From NCBI GenBank assembly GCA_021229015.1, contig CM037781.1:63335316-63399315 (forward strand): 64,000 bases of DNA. Reading direction: 5' to 3'. Origin of the DNA: Solen grandis. Lineage: Eukaryota > Mollusca > Bivalvia > Adapedonta > Solenidae. The translations under genes were made by a program, and so were the position numbers. Numbering within the stretch: position 1 is the stretch's first letter; every line of letters begins with the position of its first letter. The notes under the pieces were generated by a model. It was not told where the DNA came from and searched no databases. It saw nothing but the letters and a program-made list of their open reading frames with translations. Positions 1 to 11,031 of this stretch are shown piece by piece.

Positions 1-145
1 CTCCCTATATAAATAATATTAATATTAATTGCGATCATTATTAATATTATTATTTTGTGTTTATTTTTATTTTATATTTTTATAAAGGTCCTGTGCATGA
101 CAGGTTATGTTATAAGGTCAAAACAGTAGAAAAGGGGAATAGTAA
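1..145 (+). repeat. Left copy of a long direct repeat bracketing the first LINE
   Basis: This AT-rich segment recurs at about 5878-6020 with only a few differences: a 2-bp indel, one substitution, and a short insertion near the end. The similarity stops where LINE-specific sequence begins (about 146), so it looks like flanking DNA or a very long target-site duplication rather than part of the LINE. The left end is cut by the window edge, so its true length is unknown. Confidence 0.8.
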
Positions 146-333
146 ATTGATAAAAATAATTGATAAAATCCATTTATATAGTGCAAATTGACGTGATTTA
201 GTGCAAAAGTGATATAGGTGTTTTGGATATTAATGGACTATATATGGACCATATCTTCGACATATAAGTAAATGCCTAGAAAACGCAAAAAAGTTCTCCT
301 GATGTCGGTTATGAATCTGGACAAAAATCCAAG

Positions 334-1389
334 ATGACCACCCCAAATACTCGTCCAGCTAATTCAGCCCAGCAGCAGATAAATATGATGCCACAACCAA
401 TTCTCCAGAACGCCCCTCAATCCCCACAGCAATTTTTATTGCCACAAACTTTGCAGTACCCGCAATATATAAGCAATTTTTCACCGATGACAGCCGGATC
501 CCCAACACAGTGTAATGTTCAATCAAATACACAACCAAGTAATGACCCAGTTCTACAGGTCATATTAAATAAGATCGAAGGTATCGAGTCTAAAATGGGT
601 CAGATCAGTGAAATCCATGCAGCTGTCAATAAGATTACGGTACGGCTCGATAAAATGGAACAGAAAATTATTGAAATAGAGCAAAGTCAACAGTTCATGG
701 GGGAGAAGTACGAAGATGTGTCATCATGTACTGAGCAAAACAAACAACAAATCAAAACCATACAGTCGGAGATAAAAGCACTAAACCTAGAAAATTCAGA
801 ACTTAAACAATCAAATAAATCACTTTCTGAGGACCTTATTGACATCAAGTGCCGCTCAATGCGCGACAATTTACTCTTTTTCGGCGTCCCTGAAGAATCA
901 AATTCAACCAGTTCTAAATGGGCCCAGGCCCCAGTCAGTGTCAGTGTCACAAATGACAGCAGCTCCCAAGTAGCCACGCCCGAAACCAGTAACGGTACGA
1001 CTCAGCCGAATACCACACAAGAAGACTGCGAAGAAAAAGTGCATATTTTTCTAAATAATATTCTGAAAATAGATAATCCTAAATCATGTGTCAAAATTGA
1101 TAGGGCACATCGCATCGGGCCCTTTAAGATCAACAAAACACGCCCGATAGTTGCCAAATTTTCTGATACAGCATCAAAGATGAAGGTTAAAGATGCACTT
1201 CGATCAGTAGACCTTCGGCAAACTCCTTACAATGTGTCAGACCAATATCCGCCAGAAGTGCAACAGCGTCGCCGCGAACTCATTCCAATTATGATTCAGG
1301 CACGTAAAAATGGGAAGAAGGCTAATCTCGTGCGTGACAGATTATACATAGAAAACAGTGAATATGTCCCTCCGTCCTCTTCGAAATAG
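334..1389 (+). CDS. LINE ORF1 protein, L1-ORF1p-like RNA-binding protein
   Basis: An intact 351-residue frame. Residues 1-70 are rich in Gln, Pro and Asn. About 75-170 is a heptad-like coiled coil that would trimerise the protein. From about 172 an RRM-like region starts (R-S-M-R-D-N-L-L-F-F-G-V), with a Ser/Thr/Asn-rich insert at about 190-230 breaking it. The RRM end and C-terminal domain follow (K-I-D-R-A-H-R-I-G, then R-P-I-V-A-K-F). This order is that of L1/Tx1-group ORF1 proteins, which coat LINE RNA and act as chaperones. The start is the first ATG after the leader. The frame ends in TAG, and ORF2 continues in the same frame directly after it. Unlike ORF2, ORF1 has no breaks. Confidence 0.85.
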   Translation: MTTPNTRPANSAQQQINMMPQPILQNAPQSPQQFLLPQTLQYPQYISNFSPMTAGSPTQCNVQSNTQPSNDPVLQVILNKIEGIESKMGQISEIHAAVNKITVRLDKMEQKIIEIEQSQQFMGEKYEDVSSCTEQNKQQIKTIQSEIKALNLENSELKQSNKSLSEDLIDIKCRSMRDNLLFFGVPEESNSTSSKWAQAPVSVSVTNDSSSQVATPETSNGTTQPNTTQEDCEEKVHIFLNNILKIDNPKSCVKIDRAHRIGPFKINKTRPIVAKFSDTASKMKVKDALRSVDLRQTPYNVSDQYPPEVQQRRRELIPIMIQARKNGKKANLVRDRLYIENSEYVPPSSSK

Positions 1390-2741
1390 GACAGGACTGA
1401 AAAGCATGAACTTTCTATTGGTTCATGGAACGTTGAAGGGCTATCCAGTTGCTTATATGATAGTGATTTTTTAAATTTTCTGTCAACTTTTGATATTTTC
1501 TTTATTTGTGAAACATGGCAAACTATCCCAGTTGATTATGACATCGATGGTTTTGAGAGTATATGTATACCTAGACCAGAATCTGTAAAAGGAACTTCTC
1601 TGCGTGGTCACGGAGGTATTGCGCTTTTTTATAAATATATTTTCAGTGAGGGTATTTCTGTTGTTGAAACTGATAATTCTGGTGTTTTATGGATTAAATT
1701 ATGTAAGCATTTCTTCCGCACAGATCATGATGTATATATATGCTTTTCTTATATTCCTCCACAAAATTCTATATATTATAACTTACATCCAGTAGGTTTT
1801 TTTGAAAGTATAGAATTAAATATTAGAAAATATTCAGAGTTAGGCAAAATAGTATGGATGGGTGACCTCAATGCAAGATGTGGTCAGAAGTCCGATATAT
1901 TACAAAACACTTCTGAATACAATAGGTTTATAAATACCATTGAAACAGACTATAGTACACGTGATTCCCGTTTACCTGATAGAGGTATTGCGCTTTTTTA
2001 TAAATATATTTTCAGTGAGGGTATTTCTGTTGTTGAAACTGATAATTCTGGTGTTTTATGGATTAAATTATGTAAGCATTTCTTCCACACAGATCATGAT
2101 GTATATATATGCTTTTCTTATATTCCTCCACAAAATTCTATATATTATAACTTACATCCAGTAGGTTTTTTGAAAGTATAGAATCAAATATTAGAAAATA
2201 TTCAGAGTTAGGCAAAATAGTATGGATGGGTGACCTCAATGCAAGATGTGGTCAGAAGTCCGATATATTACAAAACACTTCTGAATACAATAGGTTTATA
2301 AATACCATTGAAACAGACTATAGTACACGTGATTCCCGTTTACCTGAGAGAAAGTATATGGATAAAATTAGTAACGCTTCGGGTAACAAATTATTAGAAT
2401 TGTGTTTCAGTTCAGGTTTGTGTATTATAAATGGTAGAATGGGCGACAGCGGTCAGTTTACAAATATGTCGTCTAATGGGAACAGTCTAATTGATTACGC
2501 ATTAGTGTCCAGCGATTATTTCACCTGTGTAAAGTCTTTTCAAATACATGACATGTTTACCTTTTCCACGCATGTTCCAATAAGTATTGGATTATTGTTT
2601 CCACATATCATTGTTAGTGATAACAGAGTCAATGATTATATCGTTATTGATACATTAAAATGGGATAACGGGGGAATAAAATTGTATATAATAAATTATA
2701 TTCAATTTCATACAGTGTATATGGTAATACTAGAAAAATAA
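1390..2741 (+). pseudogene. LINE ORF2, endonuclease part, disrupted by an internal tandem duplication
   Basis: AP-endonuclease-like translation begins immediately after the ORF1 stop in the same frame. Visible motifs are G-S-W-N-V-E-G-L near 1420-1440, I-C-E-T-W near 1504-1518 (catalytic Glu), M-G-D-L-N-A-R near 1858 and again near 2226 (catalytic Asp/Asn), S-L-I-D-Y-A-L-V-S near 2490, and T-H-V-P-I near 2570 (end His). No in-frame ATG precedes the domain. A 367-bp tandem duplication (1613-1979 and 1982-2347) repeats the domain core; a 1-bp T-run difference between copies shifts the frame. The frame fails again near 2741. Confidence 0.85.
1613..2347 (+). repeat. Tandem duplication of about 367 bp inside ORF2
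   Basis: Copy 1 (1613-1979) and copy 2 (1982-2347) abut. They differ at only a few sites: C-G-C to C-A-C near 1719/2088, a T-run indel near 1800/2169, and one C/T change shortly after. The low divergence means the duplication is young compared with the other decay, or is an assembly artefact. Confidence 0.95.
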
Positions 2742-3054
2742 ATCATCGAGGTAAAAATAAACTTGAAAGAAAATATAAAAATATATGGTTTACACCTGAA
2801 TGTGAGGCGGCGCGGTGTGAATTTAGGCGTGCAAATAGAAAAATAGAACAAGCGAAAATATAAATAATCTAATTACAAAAAGACGTGCAAAAAAAAGAAG
2901 AGCTCGTTATAAATTTAATATTGACCAGAAAAATAAGTTAAATAATCTTGCAAAATCAAATCCTCAGTGTTTTTGGAAGGGAGTAAAAAAGTTACGTAAA
3001 AAGTCAAAATCTGGGACGCTGTCTAAAGAAGAGTTTTACAATCATTTTAAAGGG

Positions 3055-4994
3055 TTGTTCTCCGATCAGGATTTATTTTATAATGACTTTGTTGAAACGC
3101 AGGTCGATGACACAGATTTAATGAATAATAGTGATGTAGAATATTTAGATCGACATTTTGATATTGAAGAGGTTTTACTAGCTATTAATTCATTAAATAA
3201 TGGAAACAGTGGTTCTGTTGATCAGCTTATACCGGAAATATTTAAAACTGGTAAGGAACACATAGCACCCATGCTGTGTAAGTTATTCAGTTATATATTC
3301 GATAATAACATGTATCCGGAAGCATGGATGAGTGGTGTTATCGTACCCGTGCCTAAAAAGGGAAATCCTAATGAGGTTAACAATTATAGAGGCATTACAC
3401 TGACAAGCAATTTTTCAAAAATATTTTCTATTATGTTAGACACAAGACTACGAAAATGGGCGGATGATAACAATATATTAAATAATGATCAATATGGTTT
3501 TATTAAAGGTAGGAGTACAGTTGATTGTGTTTTTGTATTAACATCTATTATAGATAAGATCTTAAATCATGAAAAAAAGAAATTGTATTGTTCTTTCGTA
3601 GATTTTAAAAAATGTTTTGATTATGTGTATAGAAATGGTGTATGGTTTAAATTGATTGAACAGGGTGTTTCAAGTAAAATTGTCAGAACGTTACAAAGCA
3701 TGTATGTTAAAGTTAAGTCTTGTGTAAAGGTAAATGGTTCTTTAACGGATTCCTTTGATAGCTATATGGGCTTAAAACAGGGGGAGCCCCTGAGCCCGAT
3801 ATTATTCTTTTTTTTTGTTAATGATATACATGATTATTTACATACAGACTCATTGGAATATTTTAGTATAGACGAGTTACAAATATATCTCCTTTTATTT
3901 GCGGATGACACTGTTTTATTTTCATATTCTCAGGCTGGTTTGCAGATACTTTTAAATAAATTACATATATATTGTCAAGAATAGGGAATTACAGTCAATA
4001 CTGATAAAACTGTATGTATGGCTTTTAAAAAAGGCAGAAGTAAAGAAGACTTTGATATGTTCTATAATCATACTAAACTGATAGTTGTTCATAATTTTAC
4101 ATATCTAGGTATCACCCTCAGTTCTAACGGCAGTTTTTATCAGGCTCAAAAGGCCCTCGCAAATCAAGCGTTAAAGTCATTGTTCTCATTAAGTTCCATA
4201 TTTTTTTTTTTTAATTTGGGGTTCCACTTGAGTAAATTTCGAATATTCATCTTAAATTTTTAAAACAAATATTAGGTGTTCATATCAGAACTTGTAACAC
4301 AGCAGTATATGGAGAGTTTGCGAGATTCCCTTTATCTGTAATAAGAAAAATTAGAATAATCAAATACTGGGACAGGATTAATAATAAACCGAATTCACTA
4401 ATGTACAAACTAATGTATTTAACAAATATTAATGGTGCATATATTAATGCATGGTCAAATAATGTTAGATCTTTATTGTCTGATTTAGGATACGCATGGG
4501 TATGGCATAATGATATTAGTACATATATATTAAACAATATTATATCTAGAATCAAAGATCAATTTATACAAAAATGGTATGCAGAGGTTAATAATTATAC
4601 ACGCCTTGATACATATAAATTGTGTAAGACAACATTTCATCAAGAGAAGTACTTAAATTACATAAATAATAGAAGATATATATTTGCATTGGCACGATTT
4701 AGATGTTCAGCTCATAAACTTGCTATTGAAGAAGGCAGATATAGAAATCAACAAAGAGATGCTAGGATATGTAATAAATGTAACATGGGTTTTATTGAAA
4801 ATGAATATCATTTTTTATTAATATGTCCTTACTATACAGAATTAAGAAATAAATATATACCTCGTTATTATAGAACATGGCCTAATATTAACAAGTTTAA
4901 GGCTTTAATGGAAACATCATCAAAGAAGAAAATCGTTAATTTAGCTATATATTTGTATTGTGCTTTTCAAAAGAGATATTCATTGAATGTTTAA
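3055..4994 (+). pseudogene. LINE ORF2, reverse transcriptase and C-terminal domain, broken
   Basis: The RT frame runs 3055-3984 and shows fingers-palm motifs in order: G-F-I-K-G-R-S-T near 3500, V-D-F-K-K-C-F-D (first catalytic Asp) near 3600, G-L-K-Q-G-E-P-L-S-P near 3775, and F-A-D-D-T-V-L-F (catalytic Asp pair) near 3898-3920. A TAG at 3982-3984 interrupts the thumb, which goes on in the same frame to about 4200. A T-run and apparent rearrangement near 4200-4280 break it again. The last piece (4401-4994) holds a C-x2-C...H...C motif (C-N-K-C-N ... E-Y-H-F-L-L-I-C) typical of LINE ORF2 C termini. No protease or RNase H domain is seen. It is non-functional as it stands. Confidence 0.85.
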
Positions 4995-5007
4995 TGCATA
5001 TTTTAAG

Positions 5008-5055
<48 letters not shown>

Positions 5056-5083
5056 ATATATATATATGTGTGTGTGTGTGTGT
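5008..5083. repeat. (AT)n/(TG)n microsatellite in the LINE 3' UTR
   Basis: A run of TA dinucleotides from about 5010 turns into TG dinucleotides ending near 5083. It lies between the ORF2 stop and the 3' tail of the LINE. Confidence 0.9.
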
Positions 5084-5367
5084 TACATATATGAATATAA
5101 TTACCATATGTATTGTTTCAGCTTGAATTCGTGGTAGGAATATCAATGTACATTTATATAATTTATTAAATAGTATTTTCTATACAGTTAATATATTTAG
5201 ATGTGATATATATAGAAATGCCATTGTTTTCTTTTTTTGCATGCTTTTCACGCATATCTGCATGTTCTTTTGATGTTTTGTTATTTGGCGATGGACATGT
5301 ATTTGTTTATGCCAATAAAATATACTTGACTTGACTATAGCCTTATTTACACACGTCATTTTCACTT

Positions 5368-5452
5368 GTGGAAATAGCACAATTGGTAAGAGAGTTGATC
5401 GGCACTTTTTTCCCCCTTCAAGAGGTCATGCGTTCTATTCTAGCTGGGACCT
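5368..5452 (+). repeat. tRNA-like module just after the LINE tail
   Basis: It has a perfect A-box match (TAGCACAATTGG) followed about 45 bp later by a degraded B-box (GCGTTCTATTC). A T-run at 5452-5460 would terminate Pol III. It starts about 33 bp after the LINE 3' tail. The stems do not fold convincingly, so it is read as a SINE head or tRNA pseudogene. Confidence 0.5.
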
Positions 5453-5877
5453 TTTTTTTTCTAAATTCTTATTTTTTGGAAATTCTTGAGTATTTGTATG
5501 GTTTGTTGTAAATAGTAATTTTATACATCTTTTATTTTGCTTTTGTTAATTTGTATTTGCTTCCTTTTGATTTAAACATGAAAATTAAGTAAACCAAGTA
5601 TATAATAAAAATAATATATGGAGAGGTCGCTTTTTTAATTTTATTCCTAGTTTAAAAAAAAAGAAATGTTTAAAAAATGACCACTCCAATGATTTTTTTA
5701 CCCATGCACTTTTCATCTTAGATGTAATGTTTTTGCTGCCAGGATTCAAAGTTTAAATTTCAATGCACCCACAAGATAAAATTTATGGAAAATGCTACTT
5801 AATTGGGAGTCATATTTTTTAAGCCTGGAGAGACTCTGGAGTCGTGCAGGGAAAATTATAAAGTAATAACTGCCTTT
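5453..5877. other. AT-rich spacer with no recognisable gene
   Basis: This stretch is T- and A-run-rich. No coding signal or repeat family is recognised. It sits between the LINE tail with its tRNA-like module and the right direct repeat, so it may be LINE-associated 3' sequence or older flank. Confidence 0.5.
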
Positions 5878-6020
5878 CCCTATATAAATAATATTAATAT
5901 TAATTGCGATCATTATTAATATTATTATTTTGTGTTTATTTATTTTATATTTTTATAAAGGTCCTGTGCATGACAGGTTAGGTTATAAGGTCAAAACAGT
6001 AGAAAAAGGGAATAGAGGGG
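5878..6020 (+). repeat. Right copy of the long direct repeat
   Basis: It is near-identical to 1-145, in the same orientation, about 5.88 kb downstream. After it the sequence differs from that following the left copy, so this is not the start of a second LINE. Confidence 0.8.
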
Positions 6021-6365
6021 AATAGTATGCTTATTATAAACCGTCCATTAAAACTTCTTGTCTACATTTAATATAGACTTCAAACAAAATGTGTAAACCT
6101 TTTGAATCAAATTTATATCATCAATACTCCTATCTCACATACATACAGTAATACAAGTTCAACAGTATCATCACAAAGCTTTAATTGACAGTCAAAAGGT
6201 ATTTAAATTTTTAATACATGTAATAGTATACAAACCTAGGATGGCTTTCCTTTATTGTTCAGATGCAGATATTAGCTGCAGTAAAATATATTTTTTTTTT
6301 TGAAAAAGAAATATATCAAGATATTTAAAAGAATAAACAAAATATTCCGTTTTCCTTTTGGCCTG
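6021..6365. other. AT-rich region, nothing recognised
   Basis: No open frame, tRNA-like box or tandem repeat stands out here. Confidence 0.4.
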
Positions 6366-6590
6366 TCACCAAACAAGAACTTGTGTTAACTCAATGGTAT
6401 CGTCTAGTTTCCAAATATCACGATAGTTTAAAAATTTCTGTAATATTGAGGTAGAATCTAGTTCGCTATGCAAATATAACAGTATCATCTGCATACAGCA
6501 GTACATAAGTTGAAGATGCACACAAAGGTCCGCACCATTAATATTTATACTGCCGTTATTATGAGTCCACAAATAATTTTCCAAATAGTT
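6366..6590 (-). pseudogene. Antisense LINE reverse-transcriptase fragment (small)
   Basis: Read on the minus strand, the frame resembles the RT palm-to-thumb segment: a degraded catalytic loop followed by S-E-L-D-S-T-S-I-L-Q-K-F-L-N-Y, then W-K-L and a T-Q-V-L-V-W end. This is like the conserved 'L...L..YC..W.L.VN..KT.V..F' stretch of LINE RTs. The Y-A-D-D core is scrambled by frameshift. It repeats the same RT part as the 6750-8020 relic, so the two are separate insertions. Confidence 0.5.
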
Positions 6591-6749
6591 TAGTTATAGA
6601 AAAAAAAAAAAACGAATTGGTGAAAGATTTTCTCATTGTCTAAGGCCCTTGAAATAAAGAATATACAGTTCGTGTATTGTTTTTTAAAAAACACGTTTAG
6701 ATATTATTATATATTTGTTTTGGAAAATTAATTTTGATATTTATTTTTT

Positions 6750-8020
6750 GATTTAGTCTTTCATGCCTCGGTAAGTCTATATGCCAGTTTATATCAAAAG
6801 ATTGCGCGAGGAAAGTCTTAATTTTGTTAGACACATTCTGTATTTGTTCATATCAATAGAGTTTAGGTACTTTTCTATACTTAAATCATATTTGTATTTA
6901 CTGTTAAATTCTAATCTGTTTGAGTTATTAATATTACTTCTTCATGTTTGTTTATATATGTCTAAAATTATTTCTGTTATTGAATTTACATTTAGTTGTA
7001 TATTATCATATATTATTATTTCTTGATTTATCCATAAATTAGTCATCCCTATTTCATCTAGTAAACCATTTTCACTAAATAATCATTATTATTTTTTTCT
7101 TTGGTGAGAGTGGGGGATGGGTGTTTTCCCAGTATTTCATCATATTAAGTATATTTCGTCTGACCATGGTTGGATATATTCCTAGCTTGCCATATAAGCT
7201 ACCAAGATTTGTATCTTTTCATTACACGTAGTTTTTTTACTCGTAAATTTGTTATGAGTTTGTTTAATATCTATCATTGTAATGACTAAAAACTTTCAGC
7301 ACCATTATTTAATGCAGATCTAACGAGACTATTAAATAGATTACATTTATCTTTTTTTGTTAGATCTACCTGGTTAAAAACTATACAAAAGTTTGTAGTG
7401 CAAATAAAGACTATATGAAGGTTTGAAGTGCAAATAAAGATCGATCAGCGATCTTTTTTCTGTGTTCGATACCATTTACCGTATTTTAAAAAAGTTGATT
7501 CCAAGATAACGAAAATTATCTTCTTTATTTAATGTAAAATTGTTACATGTATATATCCGTTTTCAAAAATCATACTTTTTTTTTATTTGTATTTACTTTT
7601 AAGTTCCATGTATTGCAATACTGTTCTAAACCACAAAGTAAAACTTCGGGGGTATGTGCAAAATGCACAGCGTCATCAGCATAAAGTAATATGAATAATT
7701 TCATTTCTTTATGTCTGAACATACCTTCAATATTGCTAATAATGTGGGTGAAATGTCATTGACAAAGAACAGAAATAATGATTTAGAACGTTAGTCACCC
7801 TAATATTTGTATCAAAAATGAAATAAAAGCCATTGTTTAGGTTAAATATTTGGAAAAGATTTAAAGTCAATTCTGTCAAAACATTTTTAAAAGTCATTGA
7901 AAGCGCAGTATAGTTTCTGTTTTTGTGAAAGAGTTTTTGCAATTATAGAATGTAAAACGAATATGCGCAGTCTATGGTGGATTTTCCTTTTTGAAAATTA
8001 CTGCATAAAAAATGTAAAGA
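6750..8020 (-). pseudogene. Antisense degenerate LINE ORF2 (RT and C-terminal part)
   Basis: On the minus strand, from high to low coordinates, one can read Q-K-G-K-S-T-I-D-C-A near 7980, an F-V-N-D-I-S-P motif near 7750, Y-A-D-D-A-V-H-F-A near 7665-7690 (catalytic Asp pair), W-N-L-K-V-N-T-N-K near 7595, and L-Y-G-K-L-G-I-Y-P with R-R-N-I-L-N-M-M-K-Y-W near 7140-7220. The order matches LINE RT, thumb and post-RT regions. Many stops and frameshifts separate the motifs. No endonuclease part was found upstream (8020-8480). Confidence 0.6.
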
Positions 8021-8500
8021 ATGTAACCGTTCATCTAGATCTAAATTATTTTGTACCTCATTTTTACAATTACAAACTGAATCCAATATTTGAGCAACAT
8101 TTTCATTCTCTAGTAATCCTACTTATTCATCGTTTTTCTTACTATCCCATTTATTAAGAATGATACTTTGTTTACATCAGTTTCATCACTACTTTGGAAT
8201 TCTTTCTTTCAATCATGTATACATATGCGTATTAATTTTATATAAAACATTATAGCTCAATGTTCTGACATAATATTTGGATCATTTACAACAACATTTT
8301 AATTTTATTCACAATATTTTTATACACAATATTAAATCAACAACCTTGCTAACGTGTACACATATATTTTCCTATATTTATATCATTTCTAATTTTCCAT
8401 TTATTCATCCACAATTATATCGATATCTTCAAATATTAATTTTGACCTTTCCGCTTTTAAACATCTTGTAATAGTCAGACATCTATTTCCATCTATAGTA
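8021..8500. other. AT-rich region, nothing firm
   Basis: The short open frames look like chance products of AT-rich sequence. It may include the eroded 5' part of the antisense LINE. Confidence 0.35.
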
Positions 8501-8504
8501 GGAT

Positions 8505-8705
8505 GGAGGGGGTTCCGTGGTCAAATGGTAAGTTCTCATCGCTGTGGGTTTGAATCTCGTCAGGGTCACTCGGAACTTACATGCGAGGATGACTTACAAC
8601 TGGCATGCGGTTGATTGTTCAACCCGAATGACTCTGAGAAATCGAAGATGAACATTTAGCTGAACGTCACCATATGACTAAAATACTGGAGGAATGATGG
8701 ATTTA
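8505..8705 (+). mobile_element. tRNA-derived SINE, bivalve family 1, degraded
   Basis: The tRNA-like head has GTGGTCAAATGG (A-box region) and GGTTTGAATCTC (B-box). It is followed by the family body: 'ACTGGCATGCGGTTGATTG', 'TTAGCTGAACGTC', 'ATATGACTAAAATACT'. The same order occurs in the cleaner copy at 29743-29985. Confidence 0.7.
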
Positions 8706-9147
8706 CAGGAACTGAGAACAGCAACAACGGACATATAATTTGCAACAGCATGTTATATATCATAATATAGATGGGATATCAGTTATCACTATTTACAAAA
8801 CAAACTTTGCCCTGACATTCAGAATCTTTGGTAATTAGCCCATTGCTGAAAACCTATTATACTTAGAAGAAAGATACGAGATGAACTTTGTTTATATATT
8901 TTTGTTTGAAGGGTAGATTTATAATTATAATGATGTCTATGATATAAGTGCTATTGCTGTTGCTGATGATGATGATGATTATGATGATGGCAACAAGATT
9001 TTAAATTTGTAATCATATAGGAATTGTGTATGTACAAAGTTACAGATATCAAATATGGCCATGATTTATTTATTACTACTTCAACTTCAAAATGCACTTT
9101 AACAGCATGTGTTGCTTGTATTGATTTCGTTGCAATAACTGCTGCAG

Positions 9148-9229
9148 GCTAATAACAAATACATAGGGTGCAACTGCTCACGTGACGAGAAAAGTGATGT
9201 CAACGGGGATCCACCCTGCGCAATCAAGG
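9148..9229 (+). CDS. Short Cys-containing exon, probably first visible exon of the receptor-like gene
   Basis: It is flanked by a consensus acceptor (TGCTGCAG|G) and a strong donor (G|GTGAGA). Only one of three frames is open through the 82 bp. It gives a 27-residue Cys-bearing segment with G-C-N-C-S-R-D-E and D-P-P-C-A-I-K, then one base of the next codon. The following CCP exon starts with the two bases needed to finish that codon. The peptide matches no domain I recognise; it might be the end of an EGF-like or other extracellular module. It is called from splice signals, phase and Cys content only. Confidence 0.45.
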
Positions 9230-10858
9230 GTGAGACTTAAACTGTTCTTATCAGTCATCATTTGAATCACATCTTATTCTATTCTGTGACACGTGTTATC
9301 ATCAATTAAAATGATATGTCCAGGTTACTCAGGACAAAGACCTATAATAACAAAGATTAGAAAGTAATCAAAATCAGTCAAAATCTCGTGGCAGATTGTC
9401 CAGATCCAGATCTCGCAAAGTCACGTTTGCAAATTTATGCTATTCTTTTTGAGATATTTAAAAGTAATTCATCGCTTGCAATAAAACACTACATTACCTT
9501 CAAAATGATACCAAATATATTAAAATGAGTAAAGATGTAACAAAATGTAAAATACAGAAGCCCCTGCACGAAAAATATGTAGATTTTGTGGTTTTTCTGC
9601 TCCATTGGTTGAACTTAAATCAATATTTCAATGAATTTTCAAAATTGATTAAACTGAAAATATTTTCTTGCACTATAAATATGATTCTATTATAAGAGAG
9701 TCATTTTTCTTTGATTTTTCCATATATTTTGGACAGTTTGTAAAATTCAGTGACCTGCTGGTGACAAAATAATATTTTCCTCTGCATTTTACAGGAGTTT
9801 CCTATCTTTGTTTAATGGGTCTATGCTCGGGGTTTTTCTATTAAGTCTTAGACTTTATTTCTCAAATCATACTAAGCGCTCAATATTTCTTTAAATATTT
9901 TGGAGCGAATTCATCATTCTTGTTTTTAAAGAAAATACAAATATTGTGAATACCATTATATAAGATCTATACATGTTATTTTTTACAACGTATTAATGAA
10001 GAGGTATAAATGTCGCCATTTTTATATGAAATATGAATCATTTTGATGTGTGACGCATGTATGTCGGTTGTCCAAGTGCTACATACAAATAACAAGTTTG
10101 TAATTTAATTCAGTCGTTTGTTTTCTAATTTGGAGATAAGAAGGTTGAAGGGAATTTGTAGTTTGCAATGTATATTATAACCATTGGGTATGTGTTCATA
10201 AATTCCCTGTTACTACATATCACAACGAAATTGAAGCAATGCCTCGAAGCTACAGTGTAGCGTCTATATATCTTACTGTGAATCTTGAGCATTTCAAAAT
10301 TGCAAAAATTGAAGGAAAAAACTAATCACAACTTATTTTAACCCCCACGAAAACAACAACAACAAAATTATCTCTTAAATGTTTAACCATTTTACATATG
10401 ATATAATATACTTTCTGTTAAAAGGAAGGCGTGTCTAGTTTATCATTAGCCGGTCTAACGAAAACATATGTTGCTTTACCACTGATTTTGTTCAGGTCTT
10501 GGCGCAGTTTGATAGGAATGGACTTAAAGTTTAAAATCGAACCAGAGCACTAGAACAAACGGTCAATTTCTGATCGGTTGTTTGATCCTTTCGACAATCC
10601 ATGTTAACTTTGGGAAACCCGCATATTACAAATGCACAAACAAATAGTATAGTGGTAATCTGCTAAATGCAACATGTCCGAAAATTTGCTAGAAAAAGGA
10701 GTTGATCTTGTCATTTGTGAAGCTTGTTTTTGTTTTTGTTTTTTACATGCAAAACAAAAAATCCTTTTAAAATCTGTAAAACATCACTACATCCATAAGA
10801 TACTACAGAAATAATATTACATTCGAGGTTTGACTAGTTATATGTATGCCCATTCCAG
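9230..10858. other. Putative intron between the short exon and the CCP exon
   Basis: It begins GTGAGA and ends in a C-C-A-T-T-C-C-A-G acceptor. The body is AT-rich with no recognised repeat or gene. Confidence 0.4.
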
Positions 10859-11031
10859 AATGCGGTATTCCGCCGAGGAAGCCAAATGCAACGATGAAGG
10901 GAAACATGTACGCAGTGGGTGATCGAGTTGTGTACCAATGTGATCCAGATTTTGAGCTCAATATGACAATTAAGGCCAAACAAGCTGCCTGTCTTGAAAC
11001 CGGACAATGGAACATAACGGATTTTGAATGC
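10859..11031 (+). CDS. Sushi/CCP (complement control protein) domain exon
   Basis: The frame encodes one near-complete CCP module of about 57 residues: C-G-I-P-P at the start, then Y-A-V-G-D-R-V-V-Y-Q-C-D-P-D-F-E-L, A-A-C-L-E-T-G-Q-W, and F-E-C at the end. All four Cys and the Trp are in the family's positions. CCP modules are extracellular binding units in complement regulators, lectins and adhesion receptors. The acceptor is CCATTCCAG at 10850-10858. Two donors are possible: GTAATA at 11032 (phase 0) or GTATTT at 11039 (phase 1). The phase-0 donor fits the TNFR exon at 28207. An in-frame stop follows at 11044, so the exon must splice or the gene ends here. Confidence 0.75.

Larger units (their letters stand above)
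146..5335 (+). mobile_element. Degenerate APE-type non-LTR retrotransposon (LINE), nearly full length
   Basis: The element has a 5' leader, an L1-like ORF1 (334-1389), and an ORF2 with AP-endonuclease, reverse transcriptase and C-terminal Cys/His region (1390-4994). An AT-repeat 3' UTR follows, ending in a polyadenylation-like AATAAA and a short CTTGACTTGAC tail repeat near 5318-5335. ORF2 is broken by a 367-bp tandem duplication, frameshifts and stops, so this copy cannot move by itself. Short tail repeats instead of poly(A) recall CR1/L2-type elements, while ORF1 resembles the L1/Tx1 group; I do not assign a clade. The 5' boundary is inferred from the end of the flanking direct repeat. Confidence 0.85.

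Noticed and set aside
5878..6020. Start of a second, tandem LINE copy
   Set aside because: After the direct repeat the sequence does not match the LINE leader.
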